Positions 11,901-27,589 of a stretch of DNA of 64,000 bases are shown here, piece by piece; the first letter of the stretch is position 1, and every line of letters starts with the position of its first letter. The position numbers were made by a program, and so were the translations under genes. Where the stretch lies: NCBI RefSeq assembly GCF_963422355.1, contig NC_085100.1, positions 5,104,568 through 5,168,567 on the forward strand, in the 5' to 3' direction. The notes beneath the pieces were generated by a model. The model made no database searches. It was not told where the DNA came from and saw only the letters and a list, made by a program, of their open reading frames with translations. The stretch is from Corticium candelabrum. Its lineage: Eukaryota; Porifera; Homoscleromorpha; Homosclerophorida; Plakinidae.

Positions 11901-14900
11901 AACGCGAACAGAGAGTAGTGGTTCTACTTTTGTGGCATATGTAGTATTTTCTTTACAATAGGTACGACACATGATCCAACATACAGGCTGAATATCTAAT
12001 TTGTCTCGTGTAGCCAGACCCTAACCCCACCTGCATGAGACTAGTGTCTGGTATTAAACTGTACTATTGAATAGAGAGTCTGTCTGAAGCCAGTGAACGG
12101 TGAGAAACGTATGTCTAAAGAAATGACAATATTTCTTGTCTGCAAAAGTAGCAGAATAAAGCAATGGATAATGAGACAGCCACATTTAAGAATAATTGCA
12201 GTTGTTAATTAGCATTATTTCAAGCACATTACTATTTAATGACTTTGAATTTTGTAGACATTGCTGTTGGTCCAGTGACTCGGGCAAACTGTGGAGTGAA
12301 TGTGGGAGATATGGTGTATATGAGCAGACTGCAGTGTCCAATATTGCCTGCAGATTATGTCTATCTTGTTCCTAGGTCAGTTGTAGCATGGGAGTTATTG
12401 TACGTACTTGTGTGATGGTTGTCTTCTTTTCTAGTGCAGAAACTAGAGTTCCAGGTGAAAAAGTTTTTATTGATTATGTGAAACACCATCTAGGTGACTG
12501 TCACTCAGTAAATACTGTGTATGAGACATGCTGAACTTTTGACTAATTTTTTCTATAATTAACACAGTCTGTCTCTTTTGCATTATCTACACCATTTCTT
12601 ACAGGTCAGACTTGTCACATTGAATTTTATTCTGTCAAATCAAGTAGTTTGTAGTTCGATCAAATTCACAGGACGTCAAATCAAATTTGTAGTATGTTTG
12701 TAATCTGTGAAATCAAATAAATTCACAAAATTGGCAAGGTAATAATAGATGGTATCTAATCAAATGTGCAAAATGTCCAATTTATTACCTAGCATTTTAA
12801 TTTGTGCTATGTAACACTTTAGTGTATGGATCAATGCTATTACAGATTCATTGCAAATTAAGCTACATAGCAAAGCAACGGCAATCCTAGAGATCATGGT
12901 ATTTGTTGTAGTGCCATCCCATCCTCCAGGACAAAACAGCTGGACCTAAAGACTATACTGTAGCATCATTATAATTACTCCTTACTGATTTCTCCTCTTT
13001 GCTGGACAGCAAAATTCATTGCTTTGATTTGGATTTTGTATGAGTTGGTGTGGAGATGACTGCGGTCAACATCTTAGGTATTAGAGTGGACATCTGGGGC
13101 ATTTGATTAGATTTTATTTGATGGACAACAAAATTGGTTTTACCAGTTAAAAGTTTGGTTTGAGGTATGACAACTTTTTTGATGTGATACATTGTGAATT
13201 TGATTGCACATATTACAATCTTGATCTGACACACTGCAAATTTGATTTGACAGAATAGAATTTAAAGTGACAAGTGACAATTTTGACCTGTAAATGGTGT
13301 AGTTGTTTTCTTATGTTTGCTCATTTTCATTTATTATACATGAATTTGCATAAATAAGCATCCTGAAGTTAGACAAATGCTAAATGTAGTGATTTGTCAT
13401 ATCTTGTAGTAGTTACAATTATGATCATTTAGTATCTGTATAATTTGACTCTCAGGCAACAATATTACCGGGAATTTCTGAAACAGTCCTCAGAGCAGCA
13501 ATACAGAGAATGGATTTTTATGGAGGAACATCCGTTCTCAATTAGCGCCCGGGTGGTTTGTAGGAAACTCTGGAAATTGGCAGATTGACTTGAGTACCAC
13601 AGAGTAGGCAAGTGTGAGGCTCATCTTGCGACGTCCTGCCTAGATACTTAGTCTTTGTAAACTTACGAGTGTGACCAGACCTGACAACCCTCCTACGCTT
13701 ATTGTTAGGCGTTTCTTTAGACGTTCCTTTAATCCACAATGTAAGACTGCTGTCTGGCTGCCAAACCTGTACGTACATTGTAGTATAGAGTAATGCACGT
13801 TACTGCTACAGCCTCGGAATATCGACTAACTTTGGGCTGCAACGTCGAATCGTGCACCACAATTTTGATTCATTAGTGGCCCAGTGGGCGGTATTTTGGC
13901 AGGGCATTGTTTTGGAAAATCCAGGCATTATAGATTAGTTAGTTGTGTATGTACGACTAGCTGTATGAAATTTGAAATGGTATGTTTTTGATTAGTTGTG
14001 TACTGTTATATATTGATATTTTTAGATGGGCTTGTCCTAATTCCTGGTAATGTAGTCCAGGTCATCTACTATGGTGCAACACGATTCTTTACAGTGAGAA
14101 GATTGAGCGGCTGTAATGGAGAAGTTGCCTCCAAACATCAGTGTTCTACAGATGGTGATGAGCCAAAGACTTCAATTCCATGCACGCAAGAAAGGCAGTT
14201 ATGCAGGGACCTTGATGATAATCATTTGACACAAACTATGCTGTGGTTAAGCCTTGATGATTCAGAAGTTGATTGTGGTAGCAAGAATGATTGTGGTAGC
14301 AAGAATGTCTCTTCTTATGAAACATTGGAAATAAGAGAAGATACTTGCATTCCTCAATTTGAATTTGTTTATAAACTGACAGTTCAATCAGAAATTGTTA
14401 TTGAGGGAACAGACTCTAATCCGTCTAAACATAGTGCTGAGATTACATTAGAACCTGTCACTTATAACTGTATTGGTGGAATGAAGAAACAGATTCATCA
14501 AGTCAAGGACATGATAGAGTTGCCTTTGAGATATCCACAAGTTTTCTCTGCAGCAGGTAAAGAATTTACTTATGTATGTGAATTAAACTATAACTGCTAT
14601 GGTAATTATTGTAAAAAGCATAGATTATCATTTAGTTGTTATATTTATTGCGCAGATCTAGAACTACTGTATCAGCGCTTCAAGGAGCAATGGTTGTGTA
14701 ACAGTGATATTCTCTGAGAAACATGTAGCATTGCACCTCAGTGTTTGCGTGGTGTTAGGAAATGTTGCTATTTTTACTTATACAAATACAACTATTATTA
14801 AGAGTTTGTTTCTTGTTGGTATGTGTTGTAGTTAAAGATAAATGTGGATGTTACAGTAATGGCTGCTTGCAGTATATATTTTCAATAAACTATTACATCC

Positions 14901-17900
14901 TGTTTTGCTCTGCAAGGTATTTCTTACTCGAAAGGAGTGTTGTTGTATGGACTTCCAGGGACAGGAAAAACACTACTGGCAAAAGCAGTCATGTTTGAGT
15001 CTAAGGCTCACATTGTATCAATTAGTGCTGTGGAAGTGATGTGCAGGTATACTTGTGTATTAAGTTGTGCAGTATAACACAAAGGTACAGCTTATACTTT
15101 TACAAGACTTTCCTTAAAACAAATTTTTGTGATGGAGACTGATAGGTATCTGTCTATCTACGTGTTATGCAGAGCACTAAACTTATTGTTACGTATGCAC
15201 AGCTGATTGAAAATAGTTAGTGATTATGAGCGTACGTCTAGTTATTAGAGAGATAATTGTGCACTATGTTACCTGCCTTGTCACATTTGACAGTACTGGA
15301 ACACATTTAGAGCACTCTCTCAAGACAGGTCTGCTTTTAGGTATTATGGGGAAACGGAAGCAAAGCTCAAGGACTTGTTTCAGGATGCTTGTGCAAAGTT
15401 GGTGTTGCCATGTTGATTCATTTAATTTGGTGTGATTTGAACTGCTTGTAGAGCTCCATCAATTATCTTTATTGATGAAATAGATGCTTTGTGCCCAAGA
15501 CGAGATACTGCTGCAAGTGAATTTGAAAAACGAGTTGTTTCTACACTTATAATGCTTCTTGATCATTTGCCAAAGGTACCTGTCTAAGCTCTCACTAGAT
15601 TTATCATAGCATATTATTTCTATAAGCAGACTGGTCAGCATTTTTAGTGCATTAGTCATAGTGTTTGTTTGCTTTAACTAGTCTTTTTGAAACAAGTTTG
15701 AATTGAATATATTGTATAGTTGTTTTGTTATGATAAACTAAACTTTTGTTGTATTTGTTTAGATTTGTGTTCCTTTTTGCTGTTTTATTTCTTTCTTTTT
15801 TTGTTTTGCTTCTTGAGGATGTATGATACTTCTGAATGATGATGGATCTCTTATAATGTGTTCTGTTATTTGTTCTCAAGTAAATGAGTGTTGTCTACTA
15901 CATTGTTTGCTCTGTATCTAACTGGTTGATAAAGAAGGAGAAGTGTACTGTAGTGGTTGCTGTCTTGTCACTATTTATTCACATACATCTTAGCAACTTT
16001 TTACATCTTTGTACTGATTTATTGACAGAAATCAAAATTAATAAAATATTGAGGTTTCAAGTACGTATTTCTGTTTCCTGCTATCTTTCTGGTGGCATGT
16101 ACAAGGGATATAACAACAAGTACAACTAATCTAAGCAATTTATTGGGAAAGGGAATGATGTCTGTCTCTACATTGGAACACCAGGGCAATGTTATTCAAT
16201 GAAATGTGATATGTGGTAACATGTCATTGTGATAGCTCAAGACGATAGTAAAATGTAACTGGAATGGAATGATGCCTGATTTCAAATAATTAAGACAAGA
16301 ACAAATTGGAACAGGGATGTATCTGAAATTTGGAAGTGGTCCGGTTGAAAATGTCAGTACATACCTATAGACAAAAAATTGGACACACCATCTCATGAAA
16401 GATGAAAGGTTGCGAGTGTCCTTCTTGCTTAATTTTTTGTGATTTTAGTTGAAATTTATCAAGTCTGTCGGTCATATTCTGGTGGTAGTGCGATCATGAG
16501 ATGATTCCACATTGTGACTCTTCTGCTCCTTCAAACGCAACTTTACTAGACTTGTTAAGTTACTATATTAGAATGAACGTTGTTTCATACACGCGTATTA
16601 GAGTGGAGAGGGGTAAACGTAACCAGAATGTATTATCAAAAGAACGCAATGTAAGCAACAATCAATAGCTAATATTCCAAGAACGGCAGTGATTACACTG
16701 CCGGCAACAGACTACACTAGAAAACTCGAATGACTGAATAACAATGCATGCGCAACTCTTAATGTATTACAACTTCTTCTTCTCAATTATGTAGTCCACG
16801 GTAATTAATGTCCACTTGGAGACCATGGCTTTCTTGGATTCGGAATCCTTTTTGATCTTCGAAGTTGTGGACTGAAACTTCTAGAACCAGACATATGCCT
16901 GTGCTCTGAGAGTACTGGTCCAGGAACTTCCCTGACCTCTGGTGTTAACTCCTGGCTAGAAAAGGACAAGGGCACTTGATTCGGTAATTCTGATGGCACT
17001 TTGAGTCTGTAATTCTACCAGTCTATGCCTCAATTGATTTGCATGACAACGCCAGATAAATGCTTGGTTGTCGATAGACACTTAATGTACCACATTACCG
17101 ATGCGCGCTCTAACAGTGCCTGCAAGCCAACGCTTTCCTTCTCTAAATTTTCAACCCATACAGAATCTTCCACTGAAAACTGAAGTACTTTTGTGTGAAT
17201 ATCATAGTATTCTTTCTGCCATTGTTGGTTGTTAATAATTCCATGGCTGGGTTTCAATAAATCCAACAAGGTACGCATCTGTCTGTTCAGTAGTAACTCA
17301 GAGGGGTTTGAGTTGAATGTGCTTTCTTCATATATGTCTTGAAACTTCCCACCAATCTCTCCGCTTCACCATTAGATTTAGGATGATATGGAGGTGTGGC
17401 GGTATGTTTGATTTCTCTAGAAGTACAAGACTCTCCAAATTGTTGAGCTGTAAATTGTGGATCATTATCTGATACAATAATTTCAGGAAGACCCAAAATG
17501 GCGAAGATATCCTGAAGTTTCTCAAAAGTTGAACTTGTGGTAGTGTTAGCCTCCATCATGTGGATTTGAGGCCACTTACTATAGGCGTCAATTACCACTA
17601 ACCACATTTTCTTTTCAAATGGACCACAAAAGTCAATGTGTAGACGTTCCCATGACTTGGATGGAGGATCCCAAGGGTGTAATGGAACTTTTGTTGGTGT
17701 TCTGCTCACTTCACCACAATTCTGACAACTTTGAACATGATTCTCAATATATTTGTCAATTGATGGCCACCAGACATGCAGTCTTGCTAGTGACTTCATT
17801 TTTGACATGCAAGGATGTCCATCATGAAGAAGACGAATTACATCTGTTTGGTACTTCTTTGGAATGATCATTCGTATTCCCCAAAGCAGACATCTGTTGC

Positions 17901-20900
17901 TAACAGAAATTTGAAGTCTCTTATCAAAGTATGGTTTTAGCTCCTTTGACATAAATTCTGATGATCTTGGCCATCCTCTTAAAGTATAGTCATATACTTG
18001 TGATAAGATATGATCATTTGTAATGGCTTTTGCAATGTCCTAAGACTGGACTGGTAAGCCTTGAAGTTGTTCTTCCATTGCACATAATACCATCTCTTCT
18101 CCTGTAACCTCTTCTAACTCTTCCTTAGTAGATGAAATTGGTAAAGCAAAAGACCATCTGCATTCTCATGTAGGTTAGTTGGTTGATACCTGACTTGGTA
18201 GTCATATGCTGGCAATATAATAGCCCACCTAAGTAATCTATTGGTCGTCATTTCTGGAATTTTCATTTTAGGATTGATGATGTTGGTTAACAGTTTATGA
18301 TCCGAGATTAGAAAAAATTTCCTTCCTAACAAAATATTGCCAAAACTTGCGAACTTTATTGACAATGGCCAGAGCTTCTCGCTCTATTTGGGCGTAGTTC
18401 TGTTCAGCAGACGTTAATTTTCTGGATGAAAACGCCATTGGTTTCTCCTTGCCATTTGAATAAGTATGAAACAAGACCGCACCTATTCCCACAGCGCTTA
18501 CATCACAGTCTAGGGATAGTGGCAAATTGGGGTCATAGTAAGCTAGGATTTGAGTAGATGTCAGAGCATTCTTAATGAGATCCACCGTATTAGAATATTG
18601 TTCTGTCTACTTCTATGTCAACCCTTTCTTTAGTAAGTCATTGAGGATAGAACATTTGGTTGCCAATCCAGGTGAAAATCTATCATAATATTTTACCATT
18701 TCTAGGAATGAACAAAGCTCTTTCTTGTTCTGAGGATCTGACATTTCCACAATTGCCTTAATTTTAGATGACTGAGGTCGAATATCATCTCTTGAAATGA
18801 TGTGACCTAAATACTCCACACTCGGCTAAAAGAATTTTCACTTCTCCACCCGTAATCTGAATCTGGCAGATTTCACACGATCCAGCATTTTCTGAAGGTT
18901 CTGTAAATGTTCTTGTTCAGTTTTCCCTGTGACCACTATATCATCTAGATAACATGCCACTTCACGAATGTCTTCTATCGTTTGCTCTATGACTTTCTGA
19001 AAAGTTGCTGGTGCACAGCTTAGGCCGAATGGTAGCCTTTTATATTAATACAGTCCTTGGTGTGTATTTATCACAACCAATTGACTAGACTCCTCTGTCA
19101 GTTCAACTTGTAAATATGCTTCAGCCAAATCTAGCTTTGTAAATTTGCATCCACCATTCAATTTGTGGAACAACTCTTCTGGTATAGGCAATGGGTAGAC
19201 ATCATTAACCAGAACGGGGTTTAAGATACTTTGAAGTTTGCACAAATCCTTATGTTGCCTCCTGGTCTATTTACCACTACAATTGGTGATGCTCATTGCA
19301 AAGAACTGACTTTTTCAAGAACTCCTTCGTTTGTCAAGTGATTCAACTCTAATCCAACCTTTTTCTTGAAAGCAAATGGCAATTTCCTTAGTTTAAAAAT
19401 TTTGGGAATTGATCTGTTTTGCATTTCAGTTCAGCCTTGATTGTAGTACAACACCCCAGACCTGGCTGGAAAAGTTCTGCATGTATAGTAGGTATTTTTT
19501 GAAGTTGACATGGACAGCAATCTTTTAACACTGAAACAGAACCAAACTTGTTGGGAGTGATATGAATATATAGTTCCACCTGTCCATCTCTACCTAAGAT
19601 GTTTACTCCCTTACTCGACACATATATCCATAGCAAGGTAGATTTTGTATGTTGATCCTCTCATCTAACTTTTACAATATAGTATTCCAAAGGTTTAATA
19701 GACTGGCCTTCAAAGGCACCCAATACCTGATTGGTTTTCATCAACTTTGCCTCGTTCAAGCCTTTCCACGTTAACCAATTAATAAATGTAAGTGGTGATG
19801 CTGAGTCCACCATTAACAAAAGTCTCCTTCCAAATTCTGGCAATTGTAATGTTTGATAAAGGCGGTACTTCCTTGACAGTCCTTGTAGTTTTTGTGGTTT
19901 GAGGTTGGAAGATAGGGGAACAATAGCTTATGTTTTCTCTGCTAGTATTTGATGAAACTCATAGTCAGAATTTGGCAGGGATTGTACCACAGCAGTAGAT
20001 GATTTACATACTCTCTCTATGTGACCAATCTTACCACATCGACGACACTTTGCCTTTCTGAATCGGAAAGAATTACGTTGATGACTGCCACCACAACTGT
20101 TACAAGTGTAGGACTTCTGGAACCGAATTTTTGACTGAACATGTAGTGAGATATCTGGCTAGTTTGGACTTGAATTTGGTTTCAAACTCTTGATGTTCTT
20201 TTTGGGCTTCTTTTTGACAGCTGACACATACTCCTTAATGAAACAGAAGGTTGAATACCCTCAGCATGCTTTAGCGATTTTCGTTCAGCTGCTTCAAAAG
20301 TTGCTGCCAACTGAAACATCTCATCAAGGGATTTTGTATGTTCGTGGGTCAGAAGTTGTTGCAATAATTGCTCATTGTAAATGCCCATGACAAATTTGTC
20401 TCGAAGGTTCTGTTTTAGTTATGCTTCGGGCCACTCACATGACAAGGACAACCTTTGTAGTTCCAATAGGTATTCTGTGAGTGACTGATCCTCCGATTGG
20501 CGATAACGATAGAAATTGTACCTCTCCAATAGAACCAGTTTCTTTACTCCAAACTGTTCATCCAACTTCTGCTTTAGGTCCACGAACGTGCAATCTTCCG
20601 GCTTTTCGGGAGTGCAAAGGCTGCATAATAGCTTCAGTTCAGGTGGTTGTCCTTTAGTTCTTCTCTGGCTTTGTGTAGGTAACGTCTCTGTCTTCATGGA
20701 ATCGTTATTTGAATCAGAATCAGTCGCATCCATGTTATCAGCTGGCGAGGAATCACATATTTTCGGAAATGATGTTCTGTTTGACGAATGGTTCATAGTA
20801 GTGCCTGCAAGAAATCTGACAATGTAGTATCTTTGTCCTAGAACTTTGAGTATTGTTGCTGATTTCCAAAATCCTTTTTGTTTCCTTTCTGGCTGTATAA

Positions 20901-23900
20901 CGAAAAAACAGCTTCATCTAATTAAATGGTTTTCTTTAATGAGACGTATGATCATGTCTTTTTTATTTGGTCTCTGTTGAACTTTGCGTTTCAGTAATTG
21001 TTTACTTTGATCTTGAGGAGCAAATAATTCTGGCACTAGCATGCATTTTGAGACAACATCGAAGTTTTCTACCCAGTAGGAGTTTGGGTAGAGACTCCTC
21101 AGTAGTGTCATCATGTTTTTTACTCCTATATACCATGAGAAAGTCAGTGACAACATTTTGCAGATTTGCTCTTGGTGTTTCTAATGCTTTTTGGACTGCT
21201 GTCTTACATGACTGAATAGATCTTTCCGCTTGTCCATTACCTTTAGGGTTTTAAGGTGGTGTTAAACTGTGAAAGATTTCTTACTGATTGCAAAAACCTT
21301 TAAACTCTTTCACTAAAACGTGGGACCATTGTCCATGACGATTTGCTTTGGAATTCCAAAACTCGCAATTGGATGTTTTAATGATGATATTATTTGCTTT
21401 AATTGTTCCACTTGATCTAACAATGAAATTTGAAACCTCTGGGTATTTTGAATGGGCATCAACAACTAGGAGCCACATAAAATTGTTGAATGGCCCTGCA
21501 AAATCAAGATGCAAACATTGCCAAGGTTTGTCAGGAAATTTCCATGGATGAAGAAGAACCGTTGGAAGACTATTTCTGTGTAAGGCACACGCATCAGATC
21601 GCAATAGCACACCATTTATCAACAATATTGCGGTTGATACCAGGCCACCAGATGTATTGGCGAGCCAGTTGCCTCATGTGGGCTCCTTTCATCTCCATAC
21701 TTTAATAGGCATCCACCAATAACTGAAAGTTGATGTTTGCAAGAATACGATTTGACATTTGCTTTCGATAGTTTTGTTGGCCATCCCTCCTGAATGTATC
21801 GAATGATTTCTTGTAAGGTGGCATCTTTCTTAACGTATTTTTGAAGTTGCTTGTAGAAAATTGGTCAATTTTTAACATTTGGGTCTCTAGGCTGGCCACA
21901 AACTGCTCAGTTTCTTTGTCTTGTTGTCTAACTTGATCAAGAGTTTTAGCATGTCTTAAAGGGAGACGTGACAAGGCATCAGTGTTTGAACATTGATACT
22001 CGATATCGTACTCGTACTGGGATAGTTGGAGAGCACATCTAGTCAAACGACTGCTTGGTTCTAGTAGGAACTGATATCCTTGTAGCATCAAGAATTGTGA
22101 CCAGTGGTCTATGATCTGTTCTTAAGGTAAAATGATGTCCCAGAAGGTAACGTCGAAACTTTTGAATTTCATAAATAATTGACAGAGCTTCCTTCTCTAT
22201 CTGAGAGTAGTTTATTTCAGCTTTTGTTAACGACTTAGAAGCATACTCGGTTACTTGCTCTTGTCCCTCAGCGATGTATGATCAGATAGCCTAGGAAAAA
22301 ATTGAGAAAAATAGGTAACCATTCCTAGGAATGAATGTAATTTAGCTTGATTTGTAGGAATTGGCATGTCTTGAATGGCTTTATTTTTCTTCTGAAGACC
22401 GAATACCATCCTTGTCGACATGACCAAGATATTATATCGATGACTGAAAGAATTAACATTTATTTTCCTTCAAACGAAGGCCATGATCCCTGACACACCT
22501 CAACACTTTTTAGACAAGTTTTAAATTGGACCTGTCACTAAAATGCCATCAAATAATCAGTGGTTTTCTTGAGATTCCTTAACACCTTATTCATTCATTA
22601 CTCTTTGAAATATAGCAGGAGCAGCTCACTCCAAATGGTAATCAACGAAATTTGAACAAGCGTTAATGTCACCAAATATTTCTGACTTCCTGAATCCATT
22701 TCGAATTGATTATACGCATCTGACAAATCTAACTTAGAGAATTTTGCCCTCTCACGAGAACAGAGAAAAGATCAGACAGATGTGGTATAGTGTCCTGTTT
22801 TACCACTATAAAATTTTTGAGAGGCTTAAAGTCTTCACATATTTGTACAGATCCTTATTGCTTTACAACATTGACGGTTGGAAAAGCGCATAATGCATTA
22901 TTCACCGGCTACAAACCTCTCTTTCAACTAGTCTGTCTAATTCTACCTTTATTGGTTTTCTCATATGCATAGGAGGTCTTCTAAACGGAATGATTTTTAG
23001 ATCTGCATCTAGACGAACTTGGATGCTTGCCTTCTCACTGCCACATCCCAAGTCGTCTTAGAATATGTCAGAAAATTTGTACAACAGCTTATTCAAAGCA
23101 ATTAGTGCTATGGCTTCCACCGGCTACACAGCCATAAGCCTCCCAAGCTTTTAAGAAATTGATTATATTTTGTTGCAAGTCCAACTTTCTTTATCCAATC
23201 CATTTCAAGTAGATTGGTCCCAACTCCTTCCTTGACATAGAATTGAATATATCAGCTAACGTGTTTTGAAATTGCACTGTTTTGGAAAAAAAATTTTAAA
23301 TGTCAATGTCATAACCCCTCCTCTGAAGCATTTTGAAGTCTTCCTTAAGAACCCAATAATCTAGGACTGCCAAGGCATTGCCAAGCTGAGCATTTAGTAA
23401 AGATACGTCTGCTCCTGTGTCTATACGAAATTGAATAGACACAAAATTGAGTTGTTTTTCTGTTTATTGACACATCCACCAATAGTTTATTGTCCTCAGA
23501 GCAAACTTCATCTATTTTACAAACGTCCATGCAGATTGAATCTAGACTTGGATCAGTAGTGCTTGAATCTGAAGATTGGCCAAAGCAATATGCTTTGATT
23601 TTGTTCTGGCCTGTTTTCAACTATACTCACCAATCTGGAGTTTTATATTTTTATGATTGTAACTTTAAAACATTATTTTGGAGGACTTTAAGAACTAACA
23701 AAAAATACAATAATTTTTTTTGATTTTTGCATTGCAGTTTATACCCTTTCATTACTTGCTTCACATATGTAAGGATGTAACCCTGTGTGGTCAATGCCTT
23801 CCTTTTTTTGTTTACTCATGACAAGGCCATTCTTGTTTCTAGATCTCTTCTGCTCCTGTTGTTGTGCTTGGAGCAACTAATCGATTAGATACTGTAGATT

Positions 23901-26900
23901 CTTCTTTGAGGAGACCAGGTCGCTTTGATCAAGAAATAGAGATTACAATACCTACAGCAGAAGAGCGAGCTCATGTATGTCTATGTGCAGACTTGTAAGT
24001 TATGTTGATATTTAAGTTAATGGATATGGTATTTTTGCTAATTTTAGATTTTGTCTACTTTGTTGAGAAAAGTTCACTATTCATTATTGCCATCAGATAT
24101 TGTTGCAATTGCTGATGCTGCACATGGTCATGTGGGAGCTGACCTGTTTGCAGTCTGTAGCCAAGGTGATGAATGAGCTTAAATGTAGCTGTTACTGCAT
24201 GGGTAATCAATTTCTCTGACATACAGCTGAGTCAAGAGCACTTCAAAGATGTTTGAAAAACGTTGATCTCTCTTTAGTAGGTTTTTATTCACTGTTTGTG
24301 GTTTGGTTTGAATTCAAAGTCTGTACTTATTTAATTGGCAGATTGACACATGCAGTTCTATAAATAGCACTTTTTGTGTGACTATGGAGGACTTGACTTT
24401 TGGATTAAAACAAGTTCGACCTAGTGCAATGAGACAAGTTGTCGTGGATGTTCCCAAGGTGGCTAATGGCTATGTAACAGACACAGTGGCTGTGTGTTGT
24501 GAATTGATGCATTAATTAGGTCTACTGGAGCGATGTGGGAGGACAAGAAATTATTAAGCAACGGCTAAGAGAAGCTGTTGAATGGCCTCTGAAACATCGA
24601 GAGGTTATTATTATTATTGTAAACTAAGGCAACGTTACTGTTTAGACACTGTAATAGGCCTCTCAGGCATTGTTGTGCCATATGGGAACTGGGCACGACT
24701 GCATGCGCAAGAGTTGGTACGAGCCTAGGTAAAACTAGTATGCTGCTACACGCATCTACCAGAACAGTAGGGAACTACAGAGCAAGTTGTGTCAAATGGC
24801 ATAATCTAGCATTTATGACGAAGTTGGATTTTAAGTCATAGCTAGAGTACATTGTCTTGTTCTTTACATGTACATTTGGTTGTAGACAATCACTAAATCT
24901 GAACTTTTGAAAATGTGTTTTGGGAGCTATATGAAGATGTTGCAAATGTATAACATTTAAATGCAGTGTTTGCACTGACTTATATCACAAACTACTAGTA
25001 AATAGTAAAGATGCATTTTTGAAATTGTTATGTTGTTTATTGCAGAGAAATTGATTGCTATGCAAGTTTATTATGTACAGTTCAAATATTTACCCAAAAA
25101 CAGCTGCAATCTTGTGGCTGCTACACAATTAATGTGATTGGTTTTGAATTTGAAAAGAAAGAGAGAAGAATTTAACTTGAAACAAATGTTTGCATTGACT
25201 GGGCAATCAAGTCTATGGCACAGTCTTGATCAGTAGCATCATGTTTTAGGTTATTGATTTGTTTACTTTCTGTAAGGATCAAAACAGTAAAAAAATTTTC
25301 AGTTGTCAAAATTTTAAAATCTGTGTGTGCAAGAAGAGTTTTACTCTTTCTGCTTTCTATTGTTTTCATTTTTATGTGTAACATAATAATTATTTCATCA
25401 TTGCGTCAGTTGACATTATGTTGCTTTTCAAACCCATAATTAATAAGGTTTAATGAGGGTATTGCGCTGAATTGTCCAATACTCTACTCATAGTATGTGA
25501 ATAGTGCTGCTAGAGATAAGCATACGACTTGTTTTAAGTGTGGCCTAAATATTGTAACTAGGTGATGGCAAGAAAACACTAACAGGTACCCTTTAGAGGT
25601 CTTGAGGTACACACCTGGGTAGCTTTCTAGATGACAGCACATTCGGGGCTGCAATCCACACTGCTTCTAGAGCAAGGCTAACACCTGCGATGGTCATGCA
25701 GCCAATGAAAAGCTTACAGTGACTGTAGATGAGCACCATCAATTTCTATGCATCTTCTTGACCGCAAGCCTTATGCCAAATTTTGTGTTTGACTGTTTTC
25801 TACTCACAAAGTATTGAATGATATGCTATATGCACCCTTTACAGCAAATGCACAGCTTGTTTCATGAAATCCAGTGCAACATGCTATATATTGCTTCAAC
25901 ACCTTTCAATCAATGCTTTCAGAGAATCTCTAATCTGTTTTATTGATCAATTCTGAATAGTTTGTACAAATTTATCTGCAACTGCTAATAATTGATGTAG
26001 CATATTGGTTAGAATCCTAGTAGTTTTTTTGTTTGTTATGTTTGTCTTGATCTGGCATTAATTAAGAACATCAACTTGCTGACTACTAGTTTGTGAAAAC
26101 TCGTTTTACTTTAGCAGCATGAGTTATTTGTTCTTGTGTACTGATAATTTTCACACTCGGTCTTACTGTCATTAAACTCATAGTTCAATACCATGGCAGA
26201 TGCCATATGAGTCCATGCCTGCTGATAAGATTGAGAAGTTGTAGCATAATCATGCATGCTTTGTTATTGTTGTTGGCGTTACTGTTCATGCAAGAAAAAA
26301 GTTACCTGTGTAGGCGCCAGACACTTGTGTTTTAGTTCTTGCATTAAGTCATCCCACAACAGTACGTGTTCCTGTTTCTCCATTAGGTGCATACCCAGTA
26401 GGATTTCAGCGGTTTATACAAACCCCTTGTTTCTGATGGCACGGGTTACACCCACACATACAAAAGCATTATATTGTCGACAGCTTGGTTAGATTACCAC
26501 TGCAAACAGCGTACAACTGCAAATAATGCAGTGGCCCAAGCCTGCACATTGTTGTCTTTAATTATTTAGCAGAACATTGTTTTAATTGTCTTGTATCTGA
26601 GAAATGGCCCAATCTACTTACTTGGGTTTGCAGAAACTGTTCATTCTGCTGAAGCAGAGGTCTGACAGTTACTTATTGATTCAATAGATGTAGAAGAAAG
26701 TGCAGACGGTTTCAAGGTAGTTTAATCATTATGTCACCCGTTGTCATAAATAAAACAGGTCCAGTTAAATCTTGAGTTAGAAATCAAATCAATCTTGTTC
26801 AAAAAGTAGGCTGACATTGCTTTGAAACAGGTGGTTTGTGTAACTGGCATCAAAATTGGGTCAAGAGTACCAGAACTAATCATCATCCCTTTTTGGACCT

Positions 26901-27510
26901 TGCATTACATGGCAATACAATGGTGGCACGGTATGTTGTCACTGTTCAAGAGGCTTTCTGAGCTGTTAGTGGGGCGACCTAATAAATATAACTTTTTAAG
27001 GCTATGTGGTTTCTAACCATACCAAAATCGTTTCAAATTGTTCAAAAAGTGTAAACTTATGGAAAACAAACAGCAACCATGCTTTTCAGATGTCCTAGAG
27101 CTTAGTAATTAAAAACAGATTATACCTTCTACTAAATGCAAGCTCTACACACCACCAGCCTTCTTGCTGTCTGTGTCAGGGTTGTCACCTTATTATTGCA
27201 TTTTATTTTCATTTAACAAACGAAACAATATGGTGTGCATATCACTGTATACAACAATAAGTCAACTTGAGAACCTCCTCTTAAATATTATTTGTGCAGT
27301 CTTGTTTATTGCTTCATATATATGTTGATGAACTATCTTTTGTTTGCCATCAGCTTAAGCATAGAGGCGTAAGCAACTATGTATGGTTCATACATAAGAC
27401 GCATTTGTTGCCAAATCTATTCTCATGGCCCTTTTAAAGAATTGGATTAGATGACTAACTATTTGGATATATAACCAATTTCTTTAGTTGCCTGCCATTT
27501 AGCATCAGAC

Positions 27511-27589
<79 letters not shown>

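Noticed and set aside
13542..13778. 78-codon minus-strand frame with a CLLCG motif
   Set aside because: No recognisable domain, no splice context, and only two cysteines of a possible zinc site.
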